Source of the DNA: Nocardia cyriacigeorgica
Lineage (GTDB): Bacteria > Actinomycetota > Actinomycetes > Mycobacteriales > Mycobacteriaceae
DNA length: 64,000 bases
Direction: 5' to 3'
Assembly: GCF_010868145.1 (NCBI RefSeq)
Contig: NZ_JAAGUY010000006.1
Location: forward strand, 170,967-234,966
Each line of letters opens with the position of its first letter. Positions within the stretch are counted from its first letter, which is position 1. Made by a program: the position numbers and the translations under genes. Shown here one piece after another: positions 1 to 10,822 of the stretch. The notes below the pieces were generated by a model. It saw only the letters and a list, made by a program, of their open reading frames with translations, searched no databases and had not been told where the DNA came from.

Positions 1-3000
1 CCTACACCGAGCTGGACCGGCGGTCGAATAGAGTGGCCCGTCGCCTGATCCGGCACGGTATCGGGACCGGTGATCGGGTCGCACTCGGCCTGACTCGGTC
101 GATCGAGTCCGTGGTCACCGTGCTCGCGGTGGCCAAAACCGGCGCGGCCTTCGTACCGGTGGACCCGAACTATCCGGCCGACCGAGTCCGGCACATGCTG
201 TCGGACTCCGGTTGCGCGGTCGGGGTGACGATGTCCGCGCACGGCGAGCGACTGCGTGCCGCCGACGAGCGCGGGATTGCCTGGATCCTGCTCGACGACA
301 CCGCGAACGACGAATTCGAGCCAGCGGCCGATGGCGCGATCGCCGCCAGTGAGCGGCCGCGCTCGACTCGCATCGACGACCTCGCGTATCTGATCTACAC
401 CTCCGGCTCCACCGGAACACCGAAGGGCGTGGCCGTCACCCACGGTGGCTTGTCGAATCTGGCCGAGGAATTCCGCGACCGGATGGGTATCCGCCCGGAC
501 GCGCGCACACTGCACTTCTCCTCGCCGAGTTTCGACGCCGCCGTGCTCGACCTGCTGCTGTCGATCGGCTCCGGCGCGGCGATGATCATCGTCCCACCGG
601 ACGTCTACGGCGGCGATGAACTTGCCGCGCTGCTCACCAGCGAACGGGTGACCCACACGTTCATCACGCCTGCGGCGCTGGCCACGATCGATCGGGATCG
701 GTGGCCGCTGCCGGACCTGCACACTCTGCTGGTCGGCGGCGAGGCCGTCGGGCCGGAGCTGGTCACTCGCTGGGCGCCGGACCGCACCGTGCTCAACGTC
801 TACGGCCCGACGGAGGCCACGGTGGTGGTCACGATGTCGGTACCGTGCGAGATCGCCCGCCCGATCGCCATCGGCACCCTGGTGCGTGGTGCGCGGGCCG
901 TCGTGCTCGACGAGCGGCTGCGTCCGGTCCCGGTGGGTGTGCCCGGCGAGCTGTATGTCGGTGGGCCAAGCCTGGCGCGTGGCTACTTCGACCGATTCGG
1001 GCTGACCGCCGCCCGCTTCGTGGCCGACCCCTGCGGCCCGGCCGGTTCGCGTCTCTACCGCACCGGTGATGTGGTGCGCTGGAACACCGACGGTGAACTG
1101 ATCTATCTCGGTCGCAGTGATCATCAGGTGAAGGTGCGCGGATTCCGGATCGAGCTCGGTGAGATCACCGCGGCAATGGCCGGCCATCCCGATGTGCGCT
1201 TCGCCCACACGGAGGTGCGCGCGCTCGCAGGCGCCGACCGGATCGTGTCGTACATCCAGCCCGCCCAACCGGGATGTGAGCTCGACGTCGATGCCGTGCG
1301 CGCGCACGTGGCGGCACAGCTTCCCGCCCACATGGTTCCGGCGGCGATCACTGTGCTGGAACAGATTCCGCTGACCCCGGTGGGCAAGTTGGACACCGCG
1401 GCGCTGCCGGAGCCGTCCCTGCCCACGGCGCGGGTCACCCGGGCGCCGGCGACCGAGACCGAGCGGCTGGTTGCCGAGGTGATGCGTGAGCTGGTCGGCG
1501 CCGAGGCCGTCGGTGTGGACGACAGCTTCTTCGAGATCGGCGGAACATCACTGCTGGCCACGCAATTGGTCGCGCGGCTGGCGACGGCGAGCGGGACGAG
1601 GCTCGAGGTGCGCGCCGTCTTCGCGGGGCCGACCGTCGCCGAACTGGCGGCCAGGCTGGAATCGGGCCCGGCCGACGACGACCGGCCGCCACTGGTGGCG
1701 GGCCCGCGCCCACAGCGGATTCCGTTGTCCGCGGCCCAGCGCCGGTTGTGGTTCCTCAACCGCTTCGACGGTTCCACGGGACTGCACAACTCGGGCGCCT
1801 ACAACGTCCCGGTGGTGTTGCGGATGCGTGGACAGCTCGACCGGACCGCGCTCATTGCGGCACTGCGTGCTGTGCAGCGCAGGCATGAGACGCTGCGGAC
1901 GGTCTTCCCGGAGATCGACGGTGAACCGTCGCAGGTCATCCTCGACCCGGCCGACGCGTCGATCGAGACGCGGACCGAGACGGTGCCTGCCGTTGCGGTC
2001 GAACGGGTGATCCGGGAGTTCGCCGCCGCGGGCTTCGACCTCGGCTCCGCGGTACCGGTCCGGGCCGCGATCCTCACGGTGACCAACCCGACCGTCGTAT
2101 CGAGCGAACCCGATGAGCACGTGCTGGTCCTGGTGGTCCATCACATCGCGATGGACGGCTGGTCACTCGAGCCGCTCGCCGCCGACGTGGCCGCGGCCTA
2201 CTCCGCGGCCCGCGAAGGCAGGGTGCAGAGCGTGCCGGCGCTGGAGATCCAGTACGCCGATTACACGCTGTGGCAGGAACGGGTTCTCGGCGACGAGGAG
2301 GACGCCGAATCGCTGATCGGTCGCCAGCTCGCTTACTGGCGTACCACATTGGCGGATCTGCCGGAACTGCTGGCCGTACCCGCCGACCGGCCGCGTCCGC
2401 CCACACCGTCCCATCGCGGCGGCACGGTGACCTGCGCAGTCGACGCCGCCACTCACCGGGAGCTGCACACCGTCGCCACCGGGCACAACGTCAGCATGTT
2501 CATGCTGCTGCACGCCGCGCTCGCGGTACTGCTGCACCGGATGACGGCCGTGGACGACATCGCTGTCGGTACGCCGATCGCGGGCCGCGGCGATCCGGCG
2601 CTCGATCGCATGGTCGGCATGTTCGTCAACACGCTGGTGCTGCGCACCAGGGTCGACGCCGACGCCGCGTTCACCGATCTGCTGGCGGAGGTTCGCGACA
2701 CCGATCTCGATGCTTTCGCGAGCGCGGATCTGCCGTTCGAGCGGTTGGTCGAGGTCCTGAACCCGGCGCGGTCGCAGTCGCATCATCCACTGTTCCAGGT
2801 CATGTTGTCGGTGCGCAACGAACCGATTCGGGTGCTGGAACTTCCGGGCCTGCGGATCGACGCCGAGGACACCGACACCGGGATCGCCAAATTCGATCTG
2901 CAGTTCACTCTCACCGAGAACCGCACGGCGCGTCGGGAACCCGCGGGCCTTTCGGTGTCGGTCGACTTCGCGCACGATCTGTTCGACGAGGAGACCGCCG

Positions 3001-5735
3001 CCCGCTTCGGCAAGCGGTTCGTCCGGCTGTTGACCGCGATCGCAGCGAACCCGGCCACCGCGGCCGGCGATCTGGACATGCTCGACCCGGCGGAATGGTC
3101 GGAACTTGCACCGGTGCGCGGGGCGCAACCCGACCGCCCGCTCACGCTGCCCGAGGTGTTCACCGCGGCCGCTGCCACGGACCCACACGCCATCGCCGTG
3201 CGTGCCGAGGGCACGGAGGTCACCTACTCGGCCCTCGATCGATGGAGCAACCGGCTGGCTCGGGTGTTGATCGACCGTGGCGTCGGGCCGGAGACACTGG
3301 TGGCACTGGGTATTCCACGATCGGTGGAATCGGTGGCGACGGTGCTGGCGGTGGCAAAGACCGGTGCGGCGTTCGTACCGGTCGACCCGAACTACCCGGC
3401 AGGCCGGATCGCGCACATGCTGACGGATTCCGGTGCGAGCCTGGGTATCACGCTCGCCGAGTACCGCGACGGTCTGCCCTCGGACGCGCACTGGCTCGAG
3501 CTCGACGCGCCCGATATCCGGTCGCTGGTTCTCGCGGCGTCCGGTGACGGGGTGACCGACGCCGACCGGATCGCACCGCTGCGGCTGGACAACCCCGCGT
3601 ATGTCATCTACACCTCCGGCTCGACCGGGACCCCCAAGGGTGTGACGGTCACCCACGGCGGCCTGTCCAACTTCGCGGCCGAGACCGCTCAGCGCTTCGA
3701 CGTCCGGCCCGGGTGCCGGGTGCTGCATTTCGCAACGCCGAGTTTCGACGCCGCCATGCTGGACCTGCTGCTCGCGCTCGGTGGTGCCGCGACCCTGGTG
3801 ATCACGCCTCCCGGCGTGGTCGGTGGTGCCGATCTCGGGCGGGTATTCATCGAGGAGGGCATCACACACGCGTTCATCACCACGTCGGCGCTGGGCACCG
3901 TCGATCCCGCCGGGGTGACCGAACTGTCGCACGTCCTCGTCGGCGGTGAAGCGCTTCCGCCGGATACGGTGGCAAGGTGGGCGCCTGGCCGCAACCTCTA
4001 CAACGTGTACGGCCCGACCGAAACCACCATCGTCACGATCATTTCGCAGCCGATGGTGCCGGGCGGGCCCATCACCATCGGCGGTCCGATCCGTGGCGTA
4101 GACGCCACCATTCTGGATCCGCGGTTGCATCCGGCGGCCATCGGTGTCACGGGTGAACTGCATCTGGCGGGTGCCGCACTGGCGCGCGGCTATCTGAATC
4201 GGCCCGGCCTCACCGCGACGCGGTTCGTCGCCAACCCGTACGGAAAGCCCGGCGAGCGGATGTACCGCACCGGTGACCTCGTCCGCTGGTGGCCCGGTAC
4301 GGAGGAGGGCGCGGGCGATATCGAGTATGTCGGCCGCACCGACCATCAGGTGAAGATTCGCGGATTCCGCATCGAGCTCGGCGAAATCGACACCGCGCTG
4401 GCCAGACACGGTGGCGTCGAGTTCTCCACCACCATCGGCCACCGGACGCCCGCGGGCGCCACCGCGCTGGTGTCGTATGTGAAGCCGCGGGCCGGTTCGG
4501 TGGTGACCGCCGCCGAACTCACCGCACATCTGGCCGATCTGGTACCGAATTACATGGTGCCGCAGTCGATCATGTTGATCGACCGGATACCGCTGAGCCC
4601 GGTGGGCAAGCTCGATCGCCGCGTCCTGCCGGAACCGGTGTTCACCGGTGGTCAGGGATATCGGGCACCGGTGACGGCTACCGAGGCGGCGCTGTGCGCG
4701 GCCTTCGCGGACGCGCTCGGTGTCGACCGGGTCGGTGCCGACGACAGTTTCTTCGAACTCGGTGGCAACTCGCTGCTTGCGACGAAGGTCGTGGCCCGGC
4801 TGCGGGACGAGGGCATCGAGATGCCGGTGCAATTGATGTTCGGCGACGCCACCCCGGCGGCGATCGCGGCGCGGCTCGACGACAGCGGTGTCGCCGATGC
4901 GATGGCCGAGGCGCTGGCACCGATCCTTCCGCTTCGGCCCGATACCGGCAACAGCAAGGAACCGCTGTTCTGCGTGCATCCCGCGATCGGTCTGGCGTGG
5001 TGCTACTCGGGACTGCTGGCCCACCTGTCCTCGGATCGGCCGATCTACGGCCTGCAGGCACCACATGTGGCGGGCGGCGACGGCTACGGCTCGCTCGCCG
5101 AGACGGCCGATCGGTACGTCGAGCACATCAGGTCCATCCAGCCGCACGGCCCGTACCACCTACTCGGCTGGTCGCTGGGCGGGCTCATCGCCCACGAAAT
5201 TGCGGTGCGCCTACAGGACGCGGGGGAGCGGGTGGGGCTGCTGGCGATGATGGACAGCTACCAGCTCTCCGACAGCCTGCTCGATCAGGCCATGCCGAGC
5301 GTCGCCGATATCGTCGGCGAATTCGGTAGCGACCTGTTCGACGATGCCACCGCGATCGACGACCAGATGAGTCTGTCGGAGGCCGCGGCACTGCTGCGGT
5401 CACGCCCGGGACCGTTCGCGGCGTTGACCGTCGACCATCTCGAACGGCTCTACACCGGCTACGCCAACGGCACGGTGCTGGCCAATAGTTTCCGTCCCCG
5501 CGTGTTCACCGGTGACCTGTTGTTCTTCACGGCCGCCGATGACGACGTCAACCGGGCCGACCGGGACCGGTGTGCGGCGGCCTGGCGTCCGTACGTTACC
5601 GGGGCCGTGCACGACCATCAGCTGCGCTGCGACCACGCGGCGATGACCACACCCGACGCACTCGCGGTGATCGGCCCGGTGCTGCGCTTCCACCTCGACG
5701 GCGCGAATCGGCAAGCGAAGGAGATGGACAGGTGA
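1..5735 (+). CDS. Nonribosomal peptide synthetase, C-terminal part (A-PCP-C-A-PCP-TE), 5' end outside window
   Basis: The frame is open from base 3, so the start lies upstream; the first GTG at 33 is only an internal codon. Residues counted from there: A domain 1 (about 1-460; [11 protein letters not shown] at 122, YGPTEA at 257, YRTGD at 342), carrier 1 (GGTSLL serine near 505), condensation domain (about 555-985; HHIAMDGW near 703), A domain 2 (about 1050-1520), carrier 2 (GGNSLL near 1575) and a thioesterase (GWSLGG near 1712, Asp in AMMDS near 1738, His in CDHAAM near 1867). No epimerisation domain is seen. The enzyme would activate and join two residues and release the chain. A hand alignment to GrsA gives pocket residues D-A-L-F-L-G-V-V-V for A1 and D-A-L-F-L-G-V-I-V for A2, so both probably take the same or a similar, perhaps aliphatic, amino acid. 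Product unknown. Confidence 0.96.
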   Translation, partial: YTELDRRSNRVARRLIRHGIGTGDRVALGLTRSIESVVTVLAVAKTGAAFVPVDPNYPADRVRHMLSDSGCAVGVTMSAHGERLRAADERGIAWILLDDTANDEFEPAADGAIAASERPRSTRIDDLAYLIYTSGSTGTPKGVAVTHGGLSNLAEEFRDRMGIRPDARTLHFSSPSFDAAVLDLLLSIGSGAAMIIVPPDVYGGDELAALLTSERVTHTFITPAALATIDRDRWPLPDLHTLLVGGEAVGPELVTRWAPDRTVLNVYGPTEATVVVTMSVPCEIARPIAIGTLVRGARAVVLDERLRPVPVGVPGELYVGGPSLARGYFDRFGLTAARFVADPCGPAGSRLYRTGDVVRWNTDGELIYLGRSDHQVKVRGFRIELGEITAAMAGHPDVRFAHTEVRALAGADRIVSYIQPAQPGCELDVDAVRAHVAAQLPAHMVPAAITVLEQIPLTPVGKLDTAALPEPSLPTARVTRAPATETERLVAEVMRELVGAEAVGVDDSFFEIGGTSLLATQLVARLATASGTRLEVRAVFAGPTVAELAARLESGPADDDRPPLVAGPRPQRIPLSAAQRRLWFLNRFDGSTGLHNSGAYNVPVVLRMRGQLDRTALIAALRAVQRRHETLRTVFPEIDGEPSQVILDPADASIETRTETVPAVAVERVIREFAAAGFDLGSAVPVRAAILTVTNPTVVSSEPDEHVLVLVVHHIAMDGWSLEPLAADVAAAYSAAREGRVQSVPALEIQYADYTLWQERVLGDEEDAESLIGRQLAYWRTTLADLPELLAVPADRPRPPTPSHRGGTVTCAVDAATHRELHTVATGHNVSMFMLLHAALAVLLHRMTAVDDIAVGTPIAGRGDPALDRMVGMFVNTLVLRTRVDADAAFTDLLAEVRDTDLDAFASADLPFERLVEVLNPARSQSHHPLFQVMLSVRNEPIRVLELPGLRIDAEDTDTGIAKFDLQFTLTENRTARREPAGLSVSVDFAHDLFDEETAARFGKRFVRLLTAIAANPATAAGDLDMLDPAEWSELAPVRGAQPDRPLTLPEVFTAAAATDPHAIAVRAEGTEVTYSALDRWSNRLARVLIDRGVGPETLVALGIPRSVESVATVLAVAKTGAAFVPVDPNYPAGRIAHMLTDSGASLGITLAEYRDGLPSDAHWLELDAPDIRSLVLAASGDGVTDADRIAPLRLDNPAYVIYTSGSTGTPKGVTVTHGGLSNFAAETAQRFDVRPGCRVLHFATPSFDAAMLDLLLALGGAATLVITPPGVVGGADLGRVFIEEGITHAFITTSALGTVDPAGVTELSHVLVGGEALPPDTVARWAPGRNLYNVYGPTETTIVTIISQPMVPGGPITIGGPIRGVDATILDPRLHPAAIGVTGELHLAGAALARGYLNRPGLTATRFVANPYGKPGERMYRTGDLVRWWPGTEEGAGDIEYVGRTDHQVKIRGFRIELGEIDTALARHGGVEFSTTIGHRTPAGATALVSYVKPRAGSVVTAAELTAHLADLVPNYMVPQSIMLIDRIPLSPVGKLDRRVLPEPVFTGGQGYRAPVTATEAALCAAFADALGVDRVGADDSFFELGGNSLLATKVVARLRDEGIEMPVQLMFGDATPAAIAARLDDSGVADAMAEALAPILPLRPDTGNSKEPLFCVHPAIGLAWCYSGLLAHLSSDRPIYGLQAPHVAGGDGYGSLAETADRYVEHIRSIQPHGPYHLLGWSLGGLIAHEIAVRLQDAGERVGLLAMMDSYQLSDSLLDQAMPSVADIVGEFGSDLFDDATAIDDQMSLSEAAALLRSRPGPFAALTVDHLERLYTGYANGTVLANSFRPRVFTGDLLFFTAADDDVNRADRDRCAAAWRPYVTGAVHDHQLRCDHAAMTTPDALAVIGPVLRFHLDGANRQAKEMDR

Positions 5736-6721
5736 GCCTGGCGGTGGAAGTCCTCGGCCTGGTCAAGAACTACGGCCGCGTCCGGGTGCTCGACGGAATC
5801 GACATCCAGATCCCTGCGGGCACCGTGATGGGATTGCTCGGGCCCAACGGTGCGGGCAAGACGACGACGGTCCGCATCGTCACCACGCTGCTACGCCCGT
5901 GTGCGGGTTCGGTGCAGGTGGCGGGCGTTGACGTCTTGCGCGATCCTGCGGCGGCCCGTCGCCGCATCGGATTGTCCGGTCAGTACGCCGCCGTTGACGC
6001 CAACCTGTCCGGATACGAGAACCTGCGGATGGTGGCCCGGCTCTACGGTATGTCGCATCGGCAGGCCGCCGCCCGTGCCGGAGAACTGCTCACCGCGTTC
6101 GGTCTCGACCATGCCGCCGATCGCCGGGCGGGCACCTACTCCGGTGGTATGGCGCGCAGGCTGGATCTGGCCGGTGCGCTGGTCGCGCGGCCTCCCGTCG
6201 TGGTGCTGGATGAGCCGACCACCGGCCTCGATCCGCGCGGCCGGCTCGACATGTGGCGGGTCATCGGTGATCTCGTCGACGACGGCACCACTGTTCTGCT
6301 GACAACGCAGTACCTCGAGGAAGCCGATCAACTGGCCGACCGGATCATCGTCATCGATCGCGGCAAGGTCATCGCCCGTGGTTCGGCCGACGAGTTGAAA
6401 ACGTCCATCGGCGGTGACCGGCTGACCGTCACGCTGGCCGCAGGCCAGGACGCCAAGCCCGCTCTGTCGGTGCTGGGTCAGGTCGGCATCGGGGAGCCCG
6501 CCCACGAAATCGGTACCGACGAGGTATCGATCGTGGTCGGCGACGGTTCCCGCACCATGGTCGAGGCGTTGCGGCGGCTCGACGACGCCGGTGTCTGCGT
6601 CGTCGACGCGAATGTGCACCGTCCCAGCCTCGACGACGTATTCCTGTCCCTCACCGGCACCGCGGCGCCCACGCCCGCGGCGGCGGAATCCGACGACGTA
6701 CAAGAGGAGATCATGTCGTGA
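5732..6721 (+). CDS. ABC transporter ATP-binding protein, DrrA-type exporter
   Basis: 329-residue nucleotide-binding subunit of an ABC-2 exporter. Walker [10 protein letters not shown], signature YSGGMARR and Walker [14 protein letters not shown] are all present, with the C-terminal extension typical of the daunorubicin-resistance DrrA family. The GTG start at 5732 overlaps the synthetase stop by four bases (GTGA), which signals translational coupling; the longer open frame back to 5570 lies inside the NRPS and was not used. Position directly behind the thioesterase-bearing synthetase suggests that it exports, or gives self-resistance to, the peptide product. That role is inference. Confidence 0.93.
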   Translation: MSLAVEVLGLVKNYGRVRVLDGIDIQIPAGTVMGLLGPNGAGKTTTVRIVTTLLRPCAGSVQVAGVDVLRDPAAARRRIGLSGQYAAVDANLSGYENLRMVARLYGMSHRQAAARAGELLTAFGLDHAADRRAGTYSGGMARRLDLAGALVARPPVVVLDEPTTGLDPRGRLDMWRVIGDLVDDGTTVLLTTQYLEEADQLADRIIVIDRGKVIARGSADELKTSIGGDRLTVTLAAGQDAKPALSVLGQVGIGEPAHEIGTDEVSIVVGDGSRTMVEALRRLDDAGVCVVDANVHRPSLDDVFLSLTGTAAPTPAAAESDDVQEEIMS

Positions 6722-7626
6722 GCACCGCGCAGGCAGCGGTACGTGACGAAGCCCCCGTGTCCGAGGACTCCGAGGCGGACGGCGCCGCCCGCGACGCGGC
6801 GAAACCGCGTGCGGTGTATGCGGATATGTCGCCACGCGGACGGGTCTTCCGCGACAGCGCCATCGTCGCCTACCGGAACCTGCTGACCATCCTTCGCGTA
6901 CCGACGCTGCTGGTGACCGCGACGATCCAGCCGCTGATGTTCGTTTTCCTGTTCGCCTATATCTTCGGGGCGTCCCTGGGCGGCAGTCAGTATCGGGAGT
7001 TCCTGTTGGCCGGGATCTTCGCGCAGACCGTCGCATTCAACGCGGCTTTCACCACCGTCGGATTGGCCGGTGACCTGCACAAAGGCATCATCGACCGGAT
7101 GCGGACCCTGCCGATGTCGCGGCTGGCGGTGCTGATGGGCCGCACCCTGTCGGATCTGGTGGTCAATATCCTCAGCCTGGTCGTCATGGTCGGCTGCGGC
7201 TATATCGTCGGCTGGCGGATCAACGGCGGAATCGCCGACGCCACGCTGGCCTTTGCGGTGATCCTGCTGTTCGCGTTCGCGATGTCCTGGATCGGCGCGC
7301 TGACCGGCTTGCTGTCGCCGACGGTCGAGGTCGCGCAGAGCGCGGGGTTGATCTGGCTGTTCCCGCTGTCGTTCATCTCCTCGGCGTTCATCTCCGCCGA
7401 AACGCTGCCCGGTCCGCTGCGCACGATCGCGGAATGGAATCCCATCACCGCGGTCGCTGCGGCCGGGCGCAAGCTGTTCGACAATAGTTCGCCGCCATCG
7501 TTCGCCACTCCGACCGGATGGCCTGCCGAGCACTGTGTCGAATACGCGGTGATCTGCTCGCTTGCCATCCTCGCCGTGGCGGTACCGCTGGCACTGCTGC
7601 GCTACCGCAAGGTCGCAAGCCACTGA
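6718..7626 (+). CDS. ABC-2 type transporter permease, DrrB-like
   Basis: 302-residue integral membrane partner of the preceding ATPase, with a cytoplasmic N-terminal tail of about 50 residues followed by about six hydrophobic segments. It has the ABC-2 permease pattern, including the FxxAGIFAQT stretch, the short RMRTLPMSRLAVLMGR loop and the AEWNPITAV motif near the end. Its GTG start overlaps the ATPase stop by four bases. It is the last gene of the NRPS-exporter operon; a perfect hairpin follows five bases after the stop. Confidence 0.93.
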   Translation: MSTAQAAVRDEAPVSEDSEADGAARDAAKPRAVYADMSPRGRVFRDSAIVAYRNLLTILRVPTLLVTATIQPLMFVFLFAYIFGASLGGSQYREFLLAGIFAQTVAFNAAFTTVGLAGDLHKGIIDRMRTLPMSRLAVLMGRTLSDLVVNILSLVVMVGCGYIVGWRINGGIADATLAFAVILLFAFAMSWIGALTGLLSPTVEVAQSAGLIWLFPLSFISSAFISAETLPGPLRTIAEWNPITAVAAAGRKLFDNSSPPSFATPTGWPAEHCVEYAVICSLAILAVAVPLALLRYRKVASH

Positions 7627-7630
7627 ATCC

Positions 7631-7664
7631 GGTGCGCCCGTGGACATGAATCCACGGGCGCACC
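7631..7664 (+). terminator. Rho-independent-like hairpin ending the NRPS-exporter operon
   Basis: Perfect 14-bp inverted repeat GGTGCGCCCGTGGA / TCCACGGGCGCACC with a six-base loop, beginning five bases after the permease stop. No T-run follows, as is common for actinobacterial terminators. Confidence 0.75.
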
Positions 7665-7676
7665 CATGACAGGCGA

Positions 7677-7716
7677 AAGGCCGCTCACCCCGGACGAATC
7701 CGGTGGGAGCGGCCTT
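7677..7716 (-). terminator. Hairpin terminator downstream of rbpA
   Basis: Inverted repeat AAGGCCGCTC / GAGCGGCCTT with further partial pairing inside, 21 bases beyond the rbpA stop on the minus strand. With the hairpin at 7631-7664 it separates two convergent transcription units. Confidence 0.6.
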
Positions 7717-7737
7717 GTCGGTGGCGGGCCGGTGTGC

Positions 7738-8073
7738 TCAGCCGCGCCTACGGGTCTTGAGCAGTTCGAGACGTTCCTTCAGCAGTTCCTCGAGCTCTTC
7801 CTTGCTGCGCCGTTCCAGCAGCATGTCCCAGTGAGTGCGCGGCGGCTTGACCTTCTTGGCCTCTTGCGTCGTGCCCTCGAGCAGGACACCCTCCTGGCCG
7901 TTGCGGCACAACCACGTCGGCGGGATCTCGGCATCGTCGGCGAACGGGACGTCGAACTCTTCACCATTATCGGTCCGGTACCGGGCCATCCGGCGCGGCG
8001 CCAAATCGTGGTCGCGGTCGGTCTCGTAGCTCACCGCTCCGAGCCGACTGCCCCGGAGTACGCGATCTGCCAT
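7738..8073 (-). CDS. rbpA: RNA polymerase-binding protein RbpA
   Basis: 111-residue actinobacterial transcription factor that binds sigma and RNA polymerase and stabilises promoter open complexes; the family is linked to rifampicin tolerance. The sequence starts MADRVLRGSRLGAVSYETD and ends with the sigma-interacting helix LEELLKERLELL, nearly matching the Mycobacterium tuberculosis protein in length and order. The ATG at 8073 was chosen over an upstream extension to 8349 because it gives the family length and has GAGAGGAC about seven bases before it. A long hairpin lies in its probable 5' leader. Confidence 0.97.
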   Translation of the reverse strand: MADRVLRGSRLGAVSYETDRDHDLAPRRMARYRTDNGEEFDVPFADDAEIPPTWLCRNGQEGVLLEGTTQEAKKVKPPRTHWDMLLERRSKEELEELLKERLELLKTRRRG

Positions 8074-8140
8074 CTGTTCGGTCCTCTCTGTGTGTGATGT
8101 GCCGCTCCTGCGTCGCGGCGTATTCGCGGCCCTTCGATGA

Positions 8141-8199
8141 CTCGGATTTCCGCGGCCGCTGCTCGCCTTCGGCATGCGCAGCGGCCGCGGAAACCCGAG
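8141..8199 (-). other. Long perfect-stem hairpin in the rbpA / zinc-ribbon intergenic region (8074-8487)
   Basis: Two 22-base arms (8141-8162 and 8178-8199) pair around a 15-base loop. The single irregular position is A opposite C in plus-strand RNA but a G-U pair in minus-strand RNA, so the stem is complete only in rbpA-sense RNA, beginning 68 bases upstream of the rbpA start. A -10-like TAGAAT is readable on the minus strand near 8415-8420, which would put this hairpin in the rbpA 5' leader. The rest of the 414-base gap holds no convincing gene. Confidence 0.5.
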
Positions 8200-8487
8200 C
8201 CGAGCCGCGAACGGGCTCGTCGGACTCGCCCCTCCATGGGTAACTGGTGGCGCGGTCGCGAACCTCCTCGGCGTCCGGTGGGCCGTGCACGCATGCGCGG
8301 AACCGGTTGTGGGCTTCTCGCTCCCGGCATGCCATCCGGGCGCGAGCACCTTGTGCTCTGTGAACGTGTGGTGGGCTACGTTCGTTCCCTGTGGGGGAGA
8401 ACCTGGCTATTCTACGCTGTTCGCAGCTGTTGCCGGAGCGGCGTGCCCTGTGCGGACCACGGGCACGTGCGGTTAGGGTGTCGGGTC

Positions 8488-8811
8488 ATGTCGCGCCGGT
8501 TACTGTCCTGCCTGTGGTGTGGGCGGGAAATCGTGGAATCCGAGGTCGGGCGGCGGCGCAGGTATTGCCGCCAGTCGTGCCGTCAGCGTGCCTACGAACA
8601 TCGCAACAGCTTGAAGGGGACGGGGATTCCCGAAGACTCGGTGGTGTTGAGCGCGCAGGAGGCCGCGGATCTGGCCGATCGGTGGTTCGCCGCGCGGTGT
8701 GCGGCTGAGGATGTCGCGACTGCGATCGGGGAAGGCGCCGACACCACAGAACTCGCGGCGCTGAGCGAAACGCTGGTCAAACTCGCCCACGAGGCCGAAC
8801 GGTTGCGCTGA
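8488..8811 (+). CDS. Small zinc-ribbon-like protein of unknown function
   Basis: 107 residues. The N-terminal third carries CLWC and, after an arginine-rich stretch, CRQSC, the usual layout of a small Cys4 zinc-binding ribbon (CxxC...CxxxC). The rest is predicted helical and Ala/Glu-rich. The ATG at 8488 was chosen because upstream frame is poor intergenic sequence and the cysteines sit near the terminus, as in relatives. Divergence from rbpA resembles the Rv2049c-rbpA arrangement of M. tuberculosis (from memory). The 3' end overlaps the convergent membrane-protein gene by 35 bases. Role unknown; nucleic-acid binding is only a guess. Confidence 0.8.
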   Translation: MSRRLLSCLWCGREIVESEVGRRRRYCRQSCRQRAYEHRNSLKGTGIPEDSVVLSAQEAADLADRWFAARCAAEDVATAIGEGADTTELAALSETLVKLAHEAERLR

Positions 8812-9865
8812 CTGCGGTGGATTCGGGTGTGGGCGATGCCGACCGGTTCGCGCGAGCCTTGCGGTACACCAGCGCTGTCAGACAGGCCACGGCGGTGAGC
8901 AGCGCGGTGACCGCGATGACGGTGGCGGTGTCCGGGCGCAGCAGCGGTTGCGCTCGCATGGCCTGCCAGTAGGTCAGGCCGAACAGCCCGGTATAGCCAA
9001 GCGCCAGCACGCCGACCAGCTCCGTGCGGGTGCGCTCACTACGCAACCATGAATAGCGTTGTCCCAGCCACGCCGCGGCGATCACCGCCAGGATCAGCAC
9101 CTGGATGCCGTGGAGCCCGAGGAAATGCGGAATCCGCAGATCTCCACCGATGGTGCTCCAGTGGGTGATCGGCATGCCTGCCCCGTCGCGCGCCGCCTCG
9201 GTGCGGTCGGCCGGATCGAGGACGGTGTGCCCGGCGATCAATTCCACGACGCGTCCCTCGGCGTCGAGGACACGCTGCGTTCCGGTGAAGCCCATCAGAT
9301 ATGCCTGCGCCATGCCCACGACAGCCAGCGCGAGCCCGGAGCGGATCGCCCACGTGGTCGGTCGGTCGACGAGTCGCTGCCAGCACAAGATCAGCGCGAT
9401 CAGCAGATTCGCGAGGAACAGTCCGGGAACGCTGGCTGCGAAGATCTGCTGACCGATGACGTTCACCGGGTCGTTGTCGTAGTTGTTGAAATGGCTGAAG
9501 GTCCCGCGGGCGGCTTGTACCGCGATGAAACCTACGTCGAGAAATCCGGATATCGCGACCATGGCGCCCAGCCACCAGGTGGCGCGGCGGGCCCGGTGTG
9601 ACAATGCGAGCAGGTAGGCCAGCGTGAGTCCGTAGAGCGCGAAAGCGATCCCGAACTTCAACGGCTTCACCCACACCGACTCGTCGAGCAGCGTGCGATC
9701 GTCGACCACGACTCCGCAGGCCGAGACGATCGTCAGTGCGATCATCGCGCCGACCATGGTGAGCAGCGGTCGATGCAGACGCCCACGATGGAGCGGGACG
9801 GAGATGTGATCGCGACGTGAATCCGTGGAAGTCGGTGCCTGGGAATCGATCTCGGTGGTGGCCAT
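8777..9865 (-). CDS. Polytopic membrane protein of unknown function
   Basis: 362 residues with about eight hydrophobic segments (for example LLTMVGAMIALTIVSAC, FGIAFALYGLTLAYLLAL, AAWLG near residue 265). A large loop in the middle, before the sixth segment, carries polar residues and the sequence ITHWSTIGGDLRIPHFLG with two histidines, and another loop carries NNYDNDPVN. I do not recognise a named transporter or enzyme family. The ATG at 9865 follows a 117-base gap holding a palindrome. The charged N-terminus (about 30 residues) is cytoplasmic in a simple model. Confidence 0.8.
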   Translation of the reverse strand: MATTEIDSQAPTSTDSRRDHISVPLHRGRLHRPLLTMVGAMIALTIVSACGVVVDDRTLLDESVWVKPLKFGIAFALYGLTLAYLLALSHRARRATWWLGAMVAISGFLDVGFIAVQAARGTFSHFNNYDNDPVNVIGQQIFAASVPGLFLANLLIALILCWQRLVDRPTTWAIRSGLALAVVGMAQAYLMGFTGTQRVLDAEGRVVELIAGHTVLDPADRTEAARDGAGMPITHWSTIGGDLRIPHFLGLHGIQVLILAVIAAAWLGQRYSWLRSERTRTELVGVLALGYTGLFGLTYWQAMRAQPLLRPDTATVIAVTALLTAVACLTALVYRKARANRSASPTPESTAVSATVRPRGRV

Positions 9866-9922
9866 GGTGCGACGTTAGGAACCCGCCGTGCTCGGCCGCA
9901 TCCCGCCACGGAGCCACCACCA

Positions 9923-9940
9923 CCCGTACCCAGGTACGGG
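9923..9940. repeat. 18-bp near-perfect palindrome upstream of the membrane-protein gene
   Basis: CCCGTACC-CA-GGTACGGG, 8-bp arms around two bases, 58 bases before the membrane-protein start and 43 bases after the M23 gene stop. It could be an operator for the minus-strand gene or a short terminator; compactness favours an operator. Confidence 0.45.
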
Positions 9941-9982
9941 GTCGGTCCGGTCCGGTGTCAGCTCACGCAGACGCCGGAGTCG

Positions 9983-10675
9983 TCAGGAGTGGTCTCCGTG
10001 GACGTTGATGCCGCGCGCGGCCAGCCACGGCTGCGGGTCGATCGGGCCGACGCCGGGCACGTGCACCTCGTAGTGCAGGTGGGGTCCGGTGGATTGGCCG
10101 CGGCTACCCACGGTGGCGATCACGTCGCCGGCCCGCACGGGCTGGCCGACGGAGGCCAGGATGTCCTGCATATGTCCGTACACGCCGACGGTGCCGTCGT
10201 CCTGCTGGACCCGCACCCACAGGCCGAAACCGCTGGCCGGACCGGCCTCGATCACGACACCGTCGGTCACGGCGGCGATCGGGGCGCCCATCGGGTCGGC
10301 GAAATCGATACCGGCGTGCATGGCACCCCAGCGCATGCCGAACGTGGAACTCATCGGGCCTGCCACCGGGCGGAGGGTCTTCGGGCGGGCGAACTCGATG
10401 GCCAGGCGATTCTGTTCCCAGGCCACGGCCTCGGGCACGGTCTGTGCGCGCTGGGCTTCGGGCGGGGTGAAGGCGGTGAAGGTGGCGTCGCTGCTGTCGG
10501 CGACCAGGCGCGGCGAGTGGATGGCCTCGGTCGAGTTCTCTTGGGTGCATCCGGCGAGCACACCGAGCGAGGCGCCGATCGCGGTCGAGGCGGCGACCAC
10601 GCGGGTGACGACGCTGTGTCGGCCGGGGCGAGGTGTGCCGATACGGCGAGAAAGTAACGGAACGGTCACGGGCAT
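9983..10675 (-). CDS. M23-family metallopeptidase, probable lipoprotein
   Basis: 230 residues. A basic N-terminus leads into a hydrophobic segment ending LAGC, a lipobox, so the mature protein should be anchored at the outer face of the plasma membrane. The C-terminal LytM domain has both zinc motifs: HAGIDF (HxxxD) and HLHYE (HxH), with the GYGHM-like GVYGHM strand between, so it looks catalytically complete. It would cleave peptidoglycan stem peptides, or act as a LytM regulator. The ATG at 10673-10675 gives a plausible n-region. It is divergent from the ArsR gene and appears monocistronic. Confidence 0.93.
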   Translation of the reverse strand: MPVTVPLLSRRIGTPRPGRHSVVTRVVAASTAIGASLGVLAGCTQENSTEAIHSPRLVADSSDATFTAFTPPEAQRAQTVPEAVAWEQNRLAIEFARPKTLRPVAGPMSSTFGMRWGAMHAGIDFADPMGAPIAAVTDGVVIEAGPASGFGLWVRVQQDDGTVGVYGHMQDILASVGQPVRAGDVIATVGSRGQSTGPHLHYEVHVPGVGPIDPQPWLAARGINVHGDHS

Positions 10676-10822
10676 GGCTTGAAGCTACGGGATGGCAATG
10701 CCCGCTCCGCAATCCTGTGGTTACCGTCACCAGGTCATAAAAGCCCAGTTCGAAGATTACGAAGCGATAACGACACGGTTGACATTCGGTGTTCAGCTGC
10801 GGAAATGCGGTAAATCGGCGAA

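Noticed and set aside
2163..5159. 998-codon open frame antisense to the NRPS
   Set aside because: Its product is His/Arg/Gln-rich with no domain, and the plus strand has clear NRPS motifs throughout; long antisense frames are expected at this GC content.
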